Source: Ignavibacteriales bacterium
GTDB taxonomy: Bacteria; Bacteroidota; Ignavibacteria; T3Sed10-11
NCBI GenBank assembly: GCA_003560935.1
Contig: PWJF01000332.1
Span: 1-5,153, forward strand
Length of the DNA stretch: 5,153 nucleotides
Direction: 5' to 3'
How positions within the stretch are numbered: position 1 is the stretch's first letter; every line of letters starts with the position of its first letter. A program made the position numbers and the translations under genes. The notes under the pieces are model-generated. The model had not been told where the DNA came from. It was given only the letters and a program-made list of their open reading frames with translations, and ran no database searches. This document shows positions 1 through 5,153 of the stretch, piece by piece.

Positions 1-227
1 CCGCTCATGCCCGGCAGGCCGATATCAAGCAGCACGGCGCTCGGTGCGTACTCCCGTTTGAGCTCAAACAGCATTTGTTCGGAGGATGAGAACGCTTTCT
101 CACAATACATTCTGTCCGATTGATTGATAAGATTTGCAACCGTTCTTCTGAATGTAGTATTATCTTCTACCAACCAGATGCTGATTGCATTAGTTTTTGG
201 TTTCTGCATAACCGCTCCGTTTATCAT
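1..227 (-). CDS. Response regulator, receiver domain (3'-truncated by window edge), probably NarL/LuxR type
   Basis: The first 75 codons of a two-component response regulator are present; the rest lies beyond the left edge. Visible receiver-domain marks are the acidic pair E21-D22 at the end of strand 1 (IWLVEDN), and the phosphoacceptor D68 in AVLLDIGLPGMSG, where the P and G after the aspartate are typical of the family. The switch Thr/Ser, the Lys and the output domain are not in the window. It sits 12 nt after the histidine kinase stop, and that kinase is of the HisKA_3 class, whose partners are usually NarL/FixJ regulators with a LuxR-type helix-turn-helix; that output is therefore inferred, not seen. 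The ATG at 227 is preceded by GAGGTGA with a 6-nt spacer, so it is preferred over the in-frame ATG at 209. It probably takes the phosphoryl group from the neighbouring kinase in the cytoplasm and controls transcription. Confidence 0.93.
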   Translation of the reverse strand, partial: MINGAVMQKPKTNAISIWLVEDNTTFRRTVANLINQSDRMYCEKAFSSSEQMLFELKREYAPSAVLLDIGLPGMS

Positions 228-233
228 CGTTAA

Positions 234-240
234 TCACCTC
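234..240 (-). promoter_or_regulatory. Ribosome binding site of the response regulator, overlapping the kinase stop codon
   Basis: GAGGTGA on the minus strand, 6 nt before the ATG at 227. Its first G is the last base of the kinase TAG stop (242-240). A ribosome ending on the kinase would sit on this site, which suggests translational coupling and a fixed kinase:regulator ratio. Confidence 0.8.
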
Positions 241-3218
241 TATATAAGTTCTGCTTTTAATTCGACGGTAGTACCCTTGCCGGGAATGCTCTCGATAATC
301 AACTTGCCATGTATCTGATGTGCCCTGTAGTGCATGTTTTGTAAACCGTTTCCGTCCGTTGATTTAGATGCATCGAAACCAATTCCATCATCCGCAATGT
401 TCATCCGGAAAAGACCGTCGGCTTCTCTTAAATCGATATTAACATTTTTCGCCCGTGAATGTTTAATTATATTGCTCAGTGCTTCTTTGTAAATTAACAG
501 GACACTTCTCTTGAAGTCCATGCCGACAGATTCATATATGCCGGCAATATCGGTATTGAACGTATAATCAATATTATGAAGCATGTTACCGGCAGTCGAT
601 TTCATCCGTTCGATGAGTGTTGCGAGATTGTCGTGTTCGGGGTTTATTACCCAGACGACATCCCGCAGCGAATCGACCATGTCGCGCGCCGTACCGCCGA
701 TGTTTGACAACTCCGATTTTTCTTCTTCGGGTATCGTTTCTTTATTTGAAAACATATCGATCATTAACGCGATGCTGCTCAGACTGCTGCCGATGTCATC
801 GTGCAGGTCTCGTGCGATGCGTGTACGCGTTCGTTCAACTTCGAGTATCCGGTAAACCCGGTATTTATGTATTGAAAGCAGAAATAATGTGACGATTAAT
901 CCCGCCATTCCGTATGACCACCATGTACGGTACCACGGGGGGAGTACCCTGAACTCAAAAACGGCCGCTTCACTGACATTACCGTATACATCCCTCCCGC
1001 GAACCTTGAAGCTATACCTGCCCTCACGCAGGTTGGTATAATCCTTGAACGCTTCACCCGTCCAACGGGACCAATCCTCGTCAACCGGTTCGAGCTTTGT
1101 TTGATATTGGTTTGCATGTATATCCTCATATGCAGGAATAAAAAACCTGAGGCGTAGATTATTATCGGTATACGATAGTATCCTATAACTATTGTCGCTT
1201 CCTGACTGCAGTAGTCCCCTGTAGATGAGTGAATCGGAATTTAATTGTACCTCACTTATCTTTGTGTCGAATTGTCTTGTATGGTCATAAATGGCATTCG
1301 AATCATATCGATATAATCCCACCGAGCCGCCAAACCACACATGCTCGAAAGAATCCCTATATAGTACCTCAAATTGCGTTATTTTAATGCGACTTAATAC
1401 TCCTTGTTCAACTGCGTATTCTCCGTAACTGGTAGGTCGAGCAACAAAATGGTTATTAGCCGATCTGAAAAATAGTTCACCGATGTTATTTTCGACTATC
1501 ATACTGACTTCTCTTCCTCCTCCGGCGAAGTTCTCCGAGATCAACGAATCCGGGATCAATATAGTATAATCCTCGGGAATTTTATATAAACCACGAAATG
1601 TTCCAACGCGAATTTTTCCATTGAGATAATACACGTGAGTATGTTCCACAGTTTCCCAATCGGTAGGAAGCCCTATCCGTACAGAATATTTTAGCACAGC
1701 ATTATTATTTCCATTTGATGCCAATTGGAACTCCCACTTTAAACGGTATACACCGTCGGCGCGTGTGCCAACGTATAAAGATCCGTCATCATATTCCGCT
1801 AATTTTTTCGGTTCCGTTATTCTACCGCTTTCCGAAAGAATGGTAAACTCTCCGTTGATGTAACGACCCAAAATTATATTATTCTGTTGTGCGGCATATA
1901 CCATCTGATTGTCAAAACGGGAAGCAAGTATAGCGCGTATTGTCTCCGAAAACAGAAATGATGCCTTGTCTCCGTCAATTCTGAATATCCCCTCATCAGT
2001 TGCGACGAGCAGATCGCCGTCGGCTACGGTAAAACCACGGGACCCGGAATTAATACCCTGGATTTTTCGAAAAGCACCGTACCCTTTTGGTCCGACACTG
2101 CGTGGATCAAGTTTATATACCCCGCTTATCGTTCCTGCATATAAAATTCCTTCGTGTTCTTTGAAACTGAGCACCAAATCTTTGATACCGGTTCTCTCGT
2201 CAAACTTCGTAACAGGCAGCATCGGTTCAATACGAGTCAATCCGTTTTGCAGACCAAGCCAAAGCGATCCGCCACGATCTACATATGTACAAATGACCGA
2301 TTGGTCTTGCAATCCGGTCTCCCTATCAAATATGTTACGCGTTCGTCCATTCCGCTCTATTATTACCACACCGCCTTGAAGTGTTCCGAATGCAAAGCTT
2401 CCGTCGGGAAGAACCGATCCTGTATAGAGAACATTATTCGTGATGTATGTTTGTGCGTTGGTTTCCCATCGCTCAAATGATGTACCGTCGAATAGATAAA
2501 AACCGTCGGTACGGGTGCCGATGAGAATCAGCTCATCGTCATATGCAAGCAACGCACGTACAAAATGTTTGGCGAATATATCACCATTTGGGAGCAGTGT
2601 GAATTTTCCATCCTTTAATTCAAATAAACCACGATTTTCCTGCCAGACAAATATTTTATTATGTACAGAACCAAGAAAATTAAACCGGGTTTCGGGTTTC
2701 CATACAGACATTGTTTCATAATCCCAGTAAAACAAGTAATCCGGTGAGCGAAAGTAGATCCCATCGTAGGTGGAAATTGATTGCCATACACTTGAAAAAT
2801 CGAGACATTGTTCCGGTATGTATGAACGCAAACTACTGTAACTGAAATTCCCTGATCCGTCTAAACTGAGCTGCCCGATTTCATTCAAACCCCCGATATA
2901 CAACTTCCCATCCAATCCTTTCGTAAGGGAAAAAACATGATCACCGGGCGGCCCAAAAAAATATCCTTGATGTCCGTTATAGAAGTTTACACCGCGATGA
3001 CTTCCAAAAACCATTTCACCGCCGGCAAGCTGTAAGATATCCCAGTATTGTGCATCTCTTCCGAAATCGTCAGTTGAATAGTTATGAATAAGAGGTATAC
3101 CGCCAAATCGTTGTGCGTATTCAGCAGCCGGTACATTGAATAGACTATCTTCCTCTGAGCCTTCCACACAGAGAGAAACGGTCGCGAGAAAAATTCCAAA
3201 TGTTATTACGAGACGCAT
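240..3218 (-). CDS. Two-component sensor histidine kinase: periplasmic double regulator propeller, Y_Y_Y, one TM, HisKA_3, HATPase_c
   Basis: A 992-residue sensor (numbered from the ATG at 3218) that should bind an unknown periplasmic ligand and phosphorylate the regulator encoded next. Residues 1-20 form a Sec signal peptide. Residues about 30-650 carry repeated regulator-propeller motifs (type G-x-hydrophobic-x-hydrophobic-G-T-x-x-G-hydrophobic-Y-x-hydrophobic), for example at 317-331, 357-371, 401-415, 479-493, 534-547 and 625-639. I count about fourteen blades, enough for two seven-bladed propellers. Residues about 685-760 are a Y_Y_Y domain and 767-785 a single membrane helix. HisKA_3 follows with phosphoacceptor H806 in RDLHDDIGSSLSSI, then HATPase_c with N-box E912/N916/H920, G1 box D944-G-I-G947 and G2 box GNGL at 956-959. 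No receiver or AraC domain is fused, so this is a classical kinase, not a hybrid HTCS. A TTG one codon upstream (3221) is possible, but AAAGG lies 7 nt before the ATG and only 4 nt before the TTG. The ligand is unknown. Confidence 0.96.
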   Translation of the reverse strand: MRLVITFGIFLATVSLCVEGSEEDSLFNVPAAEYAQRFGGIPLIHNYSTDDFGRDAQYWDILQLAGGEMVFGSHRGVNFYNGHQGYFFGPPGDHVFSLTKGLDGKLYIGGLNEIGQLSLDGSGNFSYSSLRSYIPEQCLDFSSVWQSISTYDGIYFRSPDYLFYWDYETMSVWKPETRFNFLGSVHNKIFVWQENRGLFELKDGKFTLLPNGDIFAKHFVRALLAYDDELILIGTRTDGFYLFDGTSFERWETNAQTYITNNVLYTGSVLPDGSFAFGTLQGGVVIIERNGRTRNIFDRETGLQDQSVICTYVDRGGSLWLGLQNGLTRIEPMLPVTKFDERTGIKDLVLSFKEHEGILYAGTISGVYKLDPRSVGPKGYGAFRKIQGINSGSRGFTVADGDLLVATDEGIFRIDGDKASFLFSETIRAILASRFDNQMVYAAQQNNIILGRYINGEFTILSESGRITEPKKLAEYDDGSLYVGTRADGVYRLKWEFQLASNGNNNAVLKYSVRIGLPTDWETVEHTHVYYLNGKIRVGTFRGLYKIPEDYTILIPDSLISENFAGGGREVSMIVENNIGELFFRSANNHFVARPTSYGEYAVEQGVLSRIKITQFEVLYRDSFEHVWFGGSVGLYRYDSNAIYDHTRQFDTKISEVQLNSDSLIYRGLLQSGSDNSYRILSYTDNNLRLRFFIPAYEDIHANQYQTKLEPVDEDWSRWTGEAFKDYTNLREGRYSFKVRGRDVYGNVSEAAVFEFRVLPPWYRTWWSYGMAGLIVTLFLLSIHKYRVYRILEVERTRTRIARDLHDDIGSSLSSIALMIDMFSNKETIPEEEKSELSNIGGTARDMVDSLRDVVWVINPEHDNLATLIERMKSTAGNMLHNIDYTFNTDIAGIYESVGMDFKRSVLLIYKEALSNIIKHSRAKNVNIDLREADGLFRMNIADDGIGFDASKSTDGNGLQNMHYRAHQIHGKLIIESIPGKGTTVELKAELI

Positions 3219-3225
3219 CAAAAAG

Positions 3226-3230
3226 CCTTT
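3226..3230 (-). promoter_or_regulatory. Ribosome binding site of the histidine kinase, overlapping the upstream stop codon
   Basis: AAAGG on the minus strand with a 7-nt spacer to the ATG at 3218. Its first two A residues belong to the TAA stop (3231-3229) of the small upstream gene. The spacing decides for ATG at 3218 over TTG at 3221, and the overlap suggests translational coupling. Confidence 0.65.
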
Positions 3231-3564
3231 ATTCTGGAGGAAATATTGTTACATTTTTTTCTTTGTCACCGTTATCATTTTCTTCTCCGTTGGGGAAAAT
3301 CAACGTGTTGAAACTTTGATCCTTCGGATCAATTTCAATCCAACCGGTAAAATCATTTTCACCAAACTCTACCCGGAAACCGTTTGGTCTTTGTACACGT
3401 AAAGCGATTCTGCCGTCTTTACCGCTCGATTGATATTTCTTTGTCTGACCGGACGGTAGATTCTCAAATTGTGGCTGATTACCCAGTTGAAAATGCGATA
3501 CTTCAAGAATTCTGTTAATAAGTTTATTGCGGATTACCCATTGCACAGCTATTCCTGAGGCCAT
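3229..3564 (-). CDS. Hypothetical small soluble protein, first gene of the sensor operon
   Basis: A 111-residue product that I do not recognise. It has no signal peptide, no membrane helix and no cysteine. Alternating hydrophobic and polar residues with Gly/Asn/Asp turns (around VQWVIRN, ALRVQRPNGF, GWIEIDP) suggest a small beta-sandwich; the last 20 residues are rich in Glu, Asp, Asn and Lys and probably disordered. The opening pattern (hydrophobic strand, Asn, Leu-rich strand, then a Pro-Ser-Gly turn) loosely recalls small lipid-binding beta-sandwiches such as aegerolysins, but I cannot confirm diagnostic residues and do not assign that function. AAAGGA lies 8 nt before the ATG at 3564 but only 2 nt before the in-frame ATG at 3570, so 3564 is preferred; a start at 3570 would give 113 residues. 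The stop is 10 nt before the kinase ATG and overlaps its ribosome binding site, which supports a real co-translated gene. It could be an accessory or a target of the signalling pathway; this is inference. Confidence 0.72.
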   Translation of the reverse strand: MASGIAVQWVIRNKLINRILEVSHFQLGNQPQFENLPSGQTKKYQSSGKDGRIALRVQRPNGFRVEFGENDFTGWIEIDPKDQSFNTLIFPNGEENDNGDKEKNVTIFPPE

Positions 3565-3572
3565 TATCATAA

Positions 3573-3578
3573 TCCTTT
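3573..3578 (-). promoter_or_regulatory. Ribosome binding site of the small hypothetical gene
   Basis: AAAGGA on the minus strand. The spacer is 8 nt to the ATG at 3564 but only 2 nt to the ATG at 3570, which favours the inner start. Confidence 0.55.
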
Positions 3579-3594
3579 ATTATATATAAATTAA

Positions 3595-3645
3595 CAAAGG
3601 CGAAACGCCCTCCCCAGGAGTCGTTCGAACGACGATTCGCCTTTG
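3595..3645. repeat. Compound palindromic element (10-bp outer arms, inner 14-bp palindrome), cloverleaf-like
   Basis: The arms CAAAGGCGAA (3595-3604) and TTCGCCTTTG (3636-3645) are perfectly complementary over 10 bp. Between them lie a perfect 14-bp palindrome GTCGTTCGAACGAC (3620-3633) and a small hairpin CTCC/GGAG with loop CCA (3610-3620) that shares one base with it. The whole can fold as a three-way junction in DNA or RNA on either strand. It is much richer in G+C than the surrounding intergenic DNA. It lies about 30 nt upstream of the small operon-leading gene. Options are a dispersed palindromic repeat (REP-like), a structured 5' leader, or a terminator for the helicase transcript; the U-tract after it is weak on both strands. 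Confidence 0.75.
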
Positions 3646-3657
3646 CAACTCTGTAAA

Positions 3658-3674
3658 TGTTGAATTATTCAACA
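3658..3674. repeat. Perfect inverted repeat TGTTGAAT-T-ATTCAACA
   Basis: Eight-bp arms around a single central base in the space between helicase remnant and operon. The near-absent loop makes an RNA hairpin with the full stem unlikely; a dyad recognised by a dimeric regulator is the more natural reading. Being upstream of the minus-strand operon, it could be an operator for it. No bound protein can be named. Confidence 0.55.
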
Positions 3675-3685
3675 CTTAGCCCACC

Positions 3686-3717
3686 ATTATAAATTACCCG
3701 TATATAATAATATACAA
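3686..3717 (-). promoter_or_regulatory. Weak candidate promoter of the sensor operon
   Basis: On the minus strand a perfect -10 box TATAAT (3691-3686) is preceded by TTGTAT (3717-3712), but the spacer is 20 bp, longer than the usual 16-18 bp. Transcription from here would start near 3679 and give a leader of about 115 nt containing the two inverted repeats at 3658-3674 and 3595-3645. An AT-rich region yields TATAAT by chance, so this is tentative. Confidence 0.25.
3700..3715. repeat. AT-rich inverted repeat GTATAT-AATA-ATATAC
   Basis: Six-bp arms around a 4-nt centre within the AT-rich stretch between the helicase remnant and the sensor operon, overlapping the spacer and -35 region of the candidate minus-strand promoter. 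The rest of 3675-3773 shows no other structure and no coding signal. Low complexity makes chance likely. Confidence 0.3.
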
Positions 3718-3773
3718 TTTAAAGGATAGCAATCCCCTGTTTAAGGTATTTTTCTTGTAATTTTTTCAAAAGG

Positions 3774-4781
3774 TTACTCTTCTTCATCCAATATCCACCG
3801 TTCCGTAAATGTATCTAAATCCTCCAGAAATCTCGAAGGCTTTGCAAGAATCAACCCGCTTTCGCGCTCATAAACGTTTATTGGATAGGTTATATAAAGG
3901 TTCTCTTGCGCCCGTGTACAGGCAACATACATGAGCCGCCGTTCCTCATCCATATCTTCTACCGACTCTGCCGACCGGCTTGAGGGGAAGCGACCTTCAA
4001 GGCAATATATAATGAAGACGGTATGCCATTCCAAACCTTTTGCGCTGTGGATGGTTGAAAGGATGAGAAATTCATCTTCACTGCCGGTGGGGGTAATCTC
4101 GGATACACTCTCATTGGGGAGTTCGAGAGCCATATCGGAAAGTAAGGTATCAACAGATTTGTACCGTTCACAGATAGTCTGAAACATCTCGAGGTCTTTC
4201 TGCCTTTTTCGGTAATCGTCGTATTTTTGTTTGAATTGGGGTGTATAATAATGTAATATTATTCCGACCTTATCGGCGGGGGGAATATCACCGGAAGCAA
4301 TCTTTTTAATGATATCGAACAGATCCGTCAGTTTTTCTGGATAATTATTAAATGAGGACCAAAATGAACCGTTGATTTTGTATTGCAGAATATCCCCGAT
4401 GGCCGTCTCGGCTGTACGGGGGCCGACGCCGTCGACAAGCAGCATGATTCTGTTCCATGCTACAACATCGCGCGGATTTTCCATTACTTTCAGATATGCA
4501 ACGATATCTTTTATATGTGCGGTTTCCATGAACTTAAATCCGCCGAATTTCACATATGGAATCTCGGCTTTATTCAACTCGATCTCGAGATCGAACGAAT
4601 GAAACGACGACCTGAAGAGCACCGCAATATTGTTCAGCGCCACGCCTTCTTCCCGTAATTCGAGTACCCGCTGTACGACGAACTTGGATTGCATGTTCTC
4701 AGTCGCCGCCATTGTAATTGAGGGAATGCTGCCGCCTCCCTTATTCGTATATAGCTCTTTTTGAAATTTGTGCCGTTGCAT
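3774..4781 (-). CDS. UvrD/PcrA-like SF1A DNA helicase, C-terminal half only (probable 5'-truncated remnant)
   Basis: A 335-residue frame matching the second half of UvrD/Rep/PcrA-type 3'-5' helicases, which are usually about 650-750 residues. Visible are motif IV (IAVLFRSSFHSFDLE, 52-66), the KFGGFKFMETAHIKDIVAYL block (78-97), motif V (LSTIHSAKGLEW, 241-252), the LEGRFPSSR segment (261-269) and motif VI (EERRLMYVACTRA, 279-291, with R290). The C-terminus with PSRFLEDL (315-322) and an acidic end looks complete. Q-motif, Walker A, Walker B/DExx and motif III, all in the first half, are absent, so it cannot hydrolyse ATP alone. An in-frame TAA (4790-4788 region, three codons before the ATG) closes the frame upstream, no ribosome binding site precedes the ATG, and a 7-bp tandem repeat starts exactly there. 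The body has no internal stop or frameshift, so the loss may be recent. It could instead be a functional C-terminal fragment, which I consider unlikely. Confidence 0.88.
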   Translation of the reverse strand: MQRHKFQKELYTNKGGGSIPSITMAATENMQSKFVVQRVLELREEGVALNNIAVLFRSSFHSFDLEIELNKAEIPYVKFGGFKFMETAHIKDIVAYLKVMENPRDVVAWNRIMLLVDGVGPRTAETAIGDILQYKINGSFWSSFNNYPEKLTDLFDIIKKIASGDIPPADKVGIILHYYTPQFKQKYDDYRKRQKDLEMFQTICERYKSVDTLLSDMALELPNESVSEITPTGSEDEFLILSTIHSAKGLEWHTVFIIYCLEGRFPSSRSAESVEDMDEERRLMYVACTRAQENLYITYPINVYERESGLILAKPSRFLEDLDTFTERWILDEEE

Positions 4782-4829
4782 AGTCAGCAGTTAATTGTTA
4801 ACAGTTTTTTGTTACTAGTTAATCGTCGT
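4781..4829. repeat. Degenerate heptameric tandem repeat, consensus YAGTTAA, about 6-7 units
   Basis: Read on the plus strand in steps of seven from 4781, the units at 4781, 4788, 4795, 4802, 4809, 4816 and 4823 all have G at position 3 and T at position 4. The best ones read CAGTTAA (4788), TTGTTAA (4795) and TAGTTAA (4816); the last unit (4823) is poor. The phase is lost before 4781 and after 4829. The array abuts the first codon of the helicase fragment. Short heptameric tandem repeats between genes are known from several bacterial groups (for example STRR elements in cyanobacteria); this one resembles them in form only. Confidence 0.6.
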
Positions 4830-4903
4830 TTTGCAGTGACCCACTATTATCCGATAAGTAAATTAGTACGTAGGAATTGAAAAAGCAAACTTTCTATTTA
4901 TTC

Positions 4904-4932
4904 TTGACTATTAACGTCGAATTCCGTAATAT
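4904..4932 (+). promoter_or_regulatory. Sigma70-like promoter of the lipoprotein gene
   Basis: TTGACT (4904-4909), a 17-bp spacer, then TAATAT (4927-4932). This is close to the housekeeping consensus with ideal spacing and faces the lipoprotein gene. Initiation is expected near 4939, giving a leader of about 75 nt. Nothing else of note is visible between the heptamer array and this promoter (4830-4903). Confidence 0.7.
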
Positions 4933-5003
4933 TTTACTTTATGTGGAACCCAGATTACATCCCGTGTAGTAGTAGATAATCTCAAAACCAATAACTCTTC
5001 CAA

Positions 5004-5010
5004 AAGGTGA
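5004..5010 (+). promoter_or_regulatory. Ribosome binding site of the lipoprotein gene
   Basis: AAGGTGA, 4 nt before the ATG at 5015 (7 nt from the AAGG core). It fixes the start of the plus-strand gene. Confidence 0.75.
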
Positions 5011-5014
5011 AGCC

Positions 5015-5153
5015 ATGGAACACTGGCATAAAAATCTGCACCAGTTAATTGTTACCGTCCTGATATTAATTCTTTTTACTTCATGCGCAGGCAGAAAGGG
5101 AGTTTTCCTCGATACCGCCGAACGCAGCGAGGCATCTCCCGAAGCGATCGCAC
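5015..5153 (+). CDS. Lipoprotein of unknown function, N-terminal part (3'-truncated by window edge)
   Basis: The first 46 codons are present and open to the right edge. Residues 1-10 (MEHWHKNLHQ) are a polar, mildly basic n-region, 11-21 (LIVTVLILILF) a hydrophobic core, followed by T-S-C with the candidate lipidated cysteine C24. Phe at -3 is outside the strict lipobox, but Leu at -4 and the FTSC form are common in lipoproteins of the FCB group. Residue +2 is Ala, so an inner-membrane retention signal is not seen and an outer-membrane location is expected. The mature part seen so far (AGRKGVFLDTAERSEASPEA) shows no recognisable domain. It has its own promoter and ribosome binding site and is divergent from the helicase remnant. 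Confidence 0.8.
   Translation, partial: MEHWHKNLHQLIVTVLILILFTSCAGRKGVFLDTAERSEASPEAIA

Noticed and set aside
896..1129. Minus-strand open frame of 77 codons in another frame of the kinase gene
   Set aside because: It overlaps the Y_Y_Y and membrane region of the kinase in a different frame; the product is low in structure and has no family features.
1909..2379. Plus-strand open frame of 156 codons inside the kinase gene
   Set aside because: It lies fully antisense to a strongly supported propeller domain, has no recognisable motif and has no ribosome binding site that I can see.
3219..3221. TTG as start of the histidine kinase
   Set aside because: The adjacent ATG at 3218 has the better spacing (7 nt versus 4 nt) to AAAGG and is the more usual start codon.
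3579..3584. TATAAT on the minus strand just before the small gene as its -10 box
   Set aside because: Transcription would start at about 3572, inside or after the ribosome binding site, and no -35 box lies 16-18 bp upstream; it is most likely part of an AT-rich leader.
3595..3645. Classical Rho-independent terminator
   Set aside because: The stem is strong, but neither strand has a proper run of T after it and the loop region is itself a complex palindrome.
3595..3650. Possible tRNA 3' end or att site, because of TTCGAAC inside the element
   Set aside because: The loop letters fit a T-loop, but the base after it is G where C61 is required, the 5-bp T-stem does not form, the unit is only 51 nt, and no D-arm or anticodon arm is present.
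3591..3650. Possible integron attC site
   Set aside because: Paired outer arms are present, but the RYYYAAC and GTTRRRY core sites are not, and there is no integrase or cassette array in view.
4952..4982. Inverted repeat AGATTA/TAATCT in the lipoprotein leader as a riboswitch or operator
   Set aside because: Only 6 bp of AT-rich pairing around a 19-nt loop; this is expected by chance and no known riboswitch core is seen.

Overview
The window most likely comes from a bacterium of the Bacteroidota/Chlorobiota-Ignavibacteria neighbourhood (FCB group) or a similar environmental lineage. The clue is a very large one-membrane sensor kinase with two periplasmic regulator propellers and a Y_Y_Y domain, an architecture most common there but also known in Acidobacteriota. 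Clear Shine-Dalgarno sites (GAGGTGA, AAAGG, AAGGTGA) and a textbook sigma70-type promoter argue against a typical Bacteroides-like member, where such signals are usually weak or different. The exact phylum cannot be fixed from this sequence.

Positions 1-3570, minus strand: a three-gene operon read right to left. First comes an unrecognised soluble protein of 111-113 residues (3229-3564/3570). After a 10-nt gap comes a 992-residue sensor histidine kinase (240-3218), and after a 12-nt gap the receiver domain of a response regulator that runs off the left edge (1-227). In both junctions the downstream ribosome binding site overlaps the upstream stop codon, so the three genes are probably translationally coupled. 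The kinase has a signal peptide, fourteen propeller blades by my count, Y_Y_Y, one membrane segment, HisKA_3 and HATPase_c. Its partner is expected to be a NarL/LuxR-type DNA-binding regulator, but the output domain lies outside the window.

Positions 3571-3773: an AT-rich intergenic stretch with three successive inverted repeats. One is a compound palindromic element (3595-3645) with 10-bp perfect outer arms and an inner 14-bp palindrome. They may form a structured leader for the operon, terminate the gene upstream, or be a dispersed palindromic repeat.

Positions 3774-4781, minus strand: the C-terminal half of a UvrD/PcrA-like SF1A helicase. The motor half with Walker A and Walker B is missing, there is no ribosome binding site, and an in-frame stop lies three codons upstream of the ATG. 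Homology starts at the boundary of a degenerate 7-bp tandem repeat (4781-4829). This looks like a 5'-truncated gene remnant with the repeat at the breakpoint.

Positions 4823-5153, plus strand: a divergently transcribed gene begins. It has a sigma70-like promoter (TTGACT, 17 bp, TAATAT), a leader of about 75 nt, a good ribosome binding site, and the first 46 codons of a lipoprotein with signal peptide and lipobox cysteine. It runs off the right edge.

The kinase, regulator and small protein form one signalling unit. The helicase remnant and lipoprotein show no evident functional link to it. I see no rRNA, tRNA, CRISPR array or insertion sequence.
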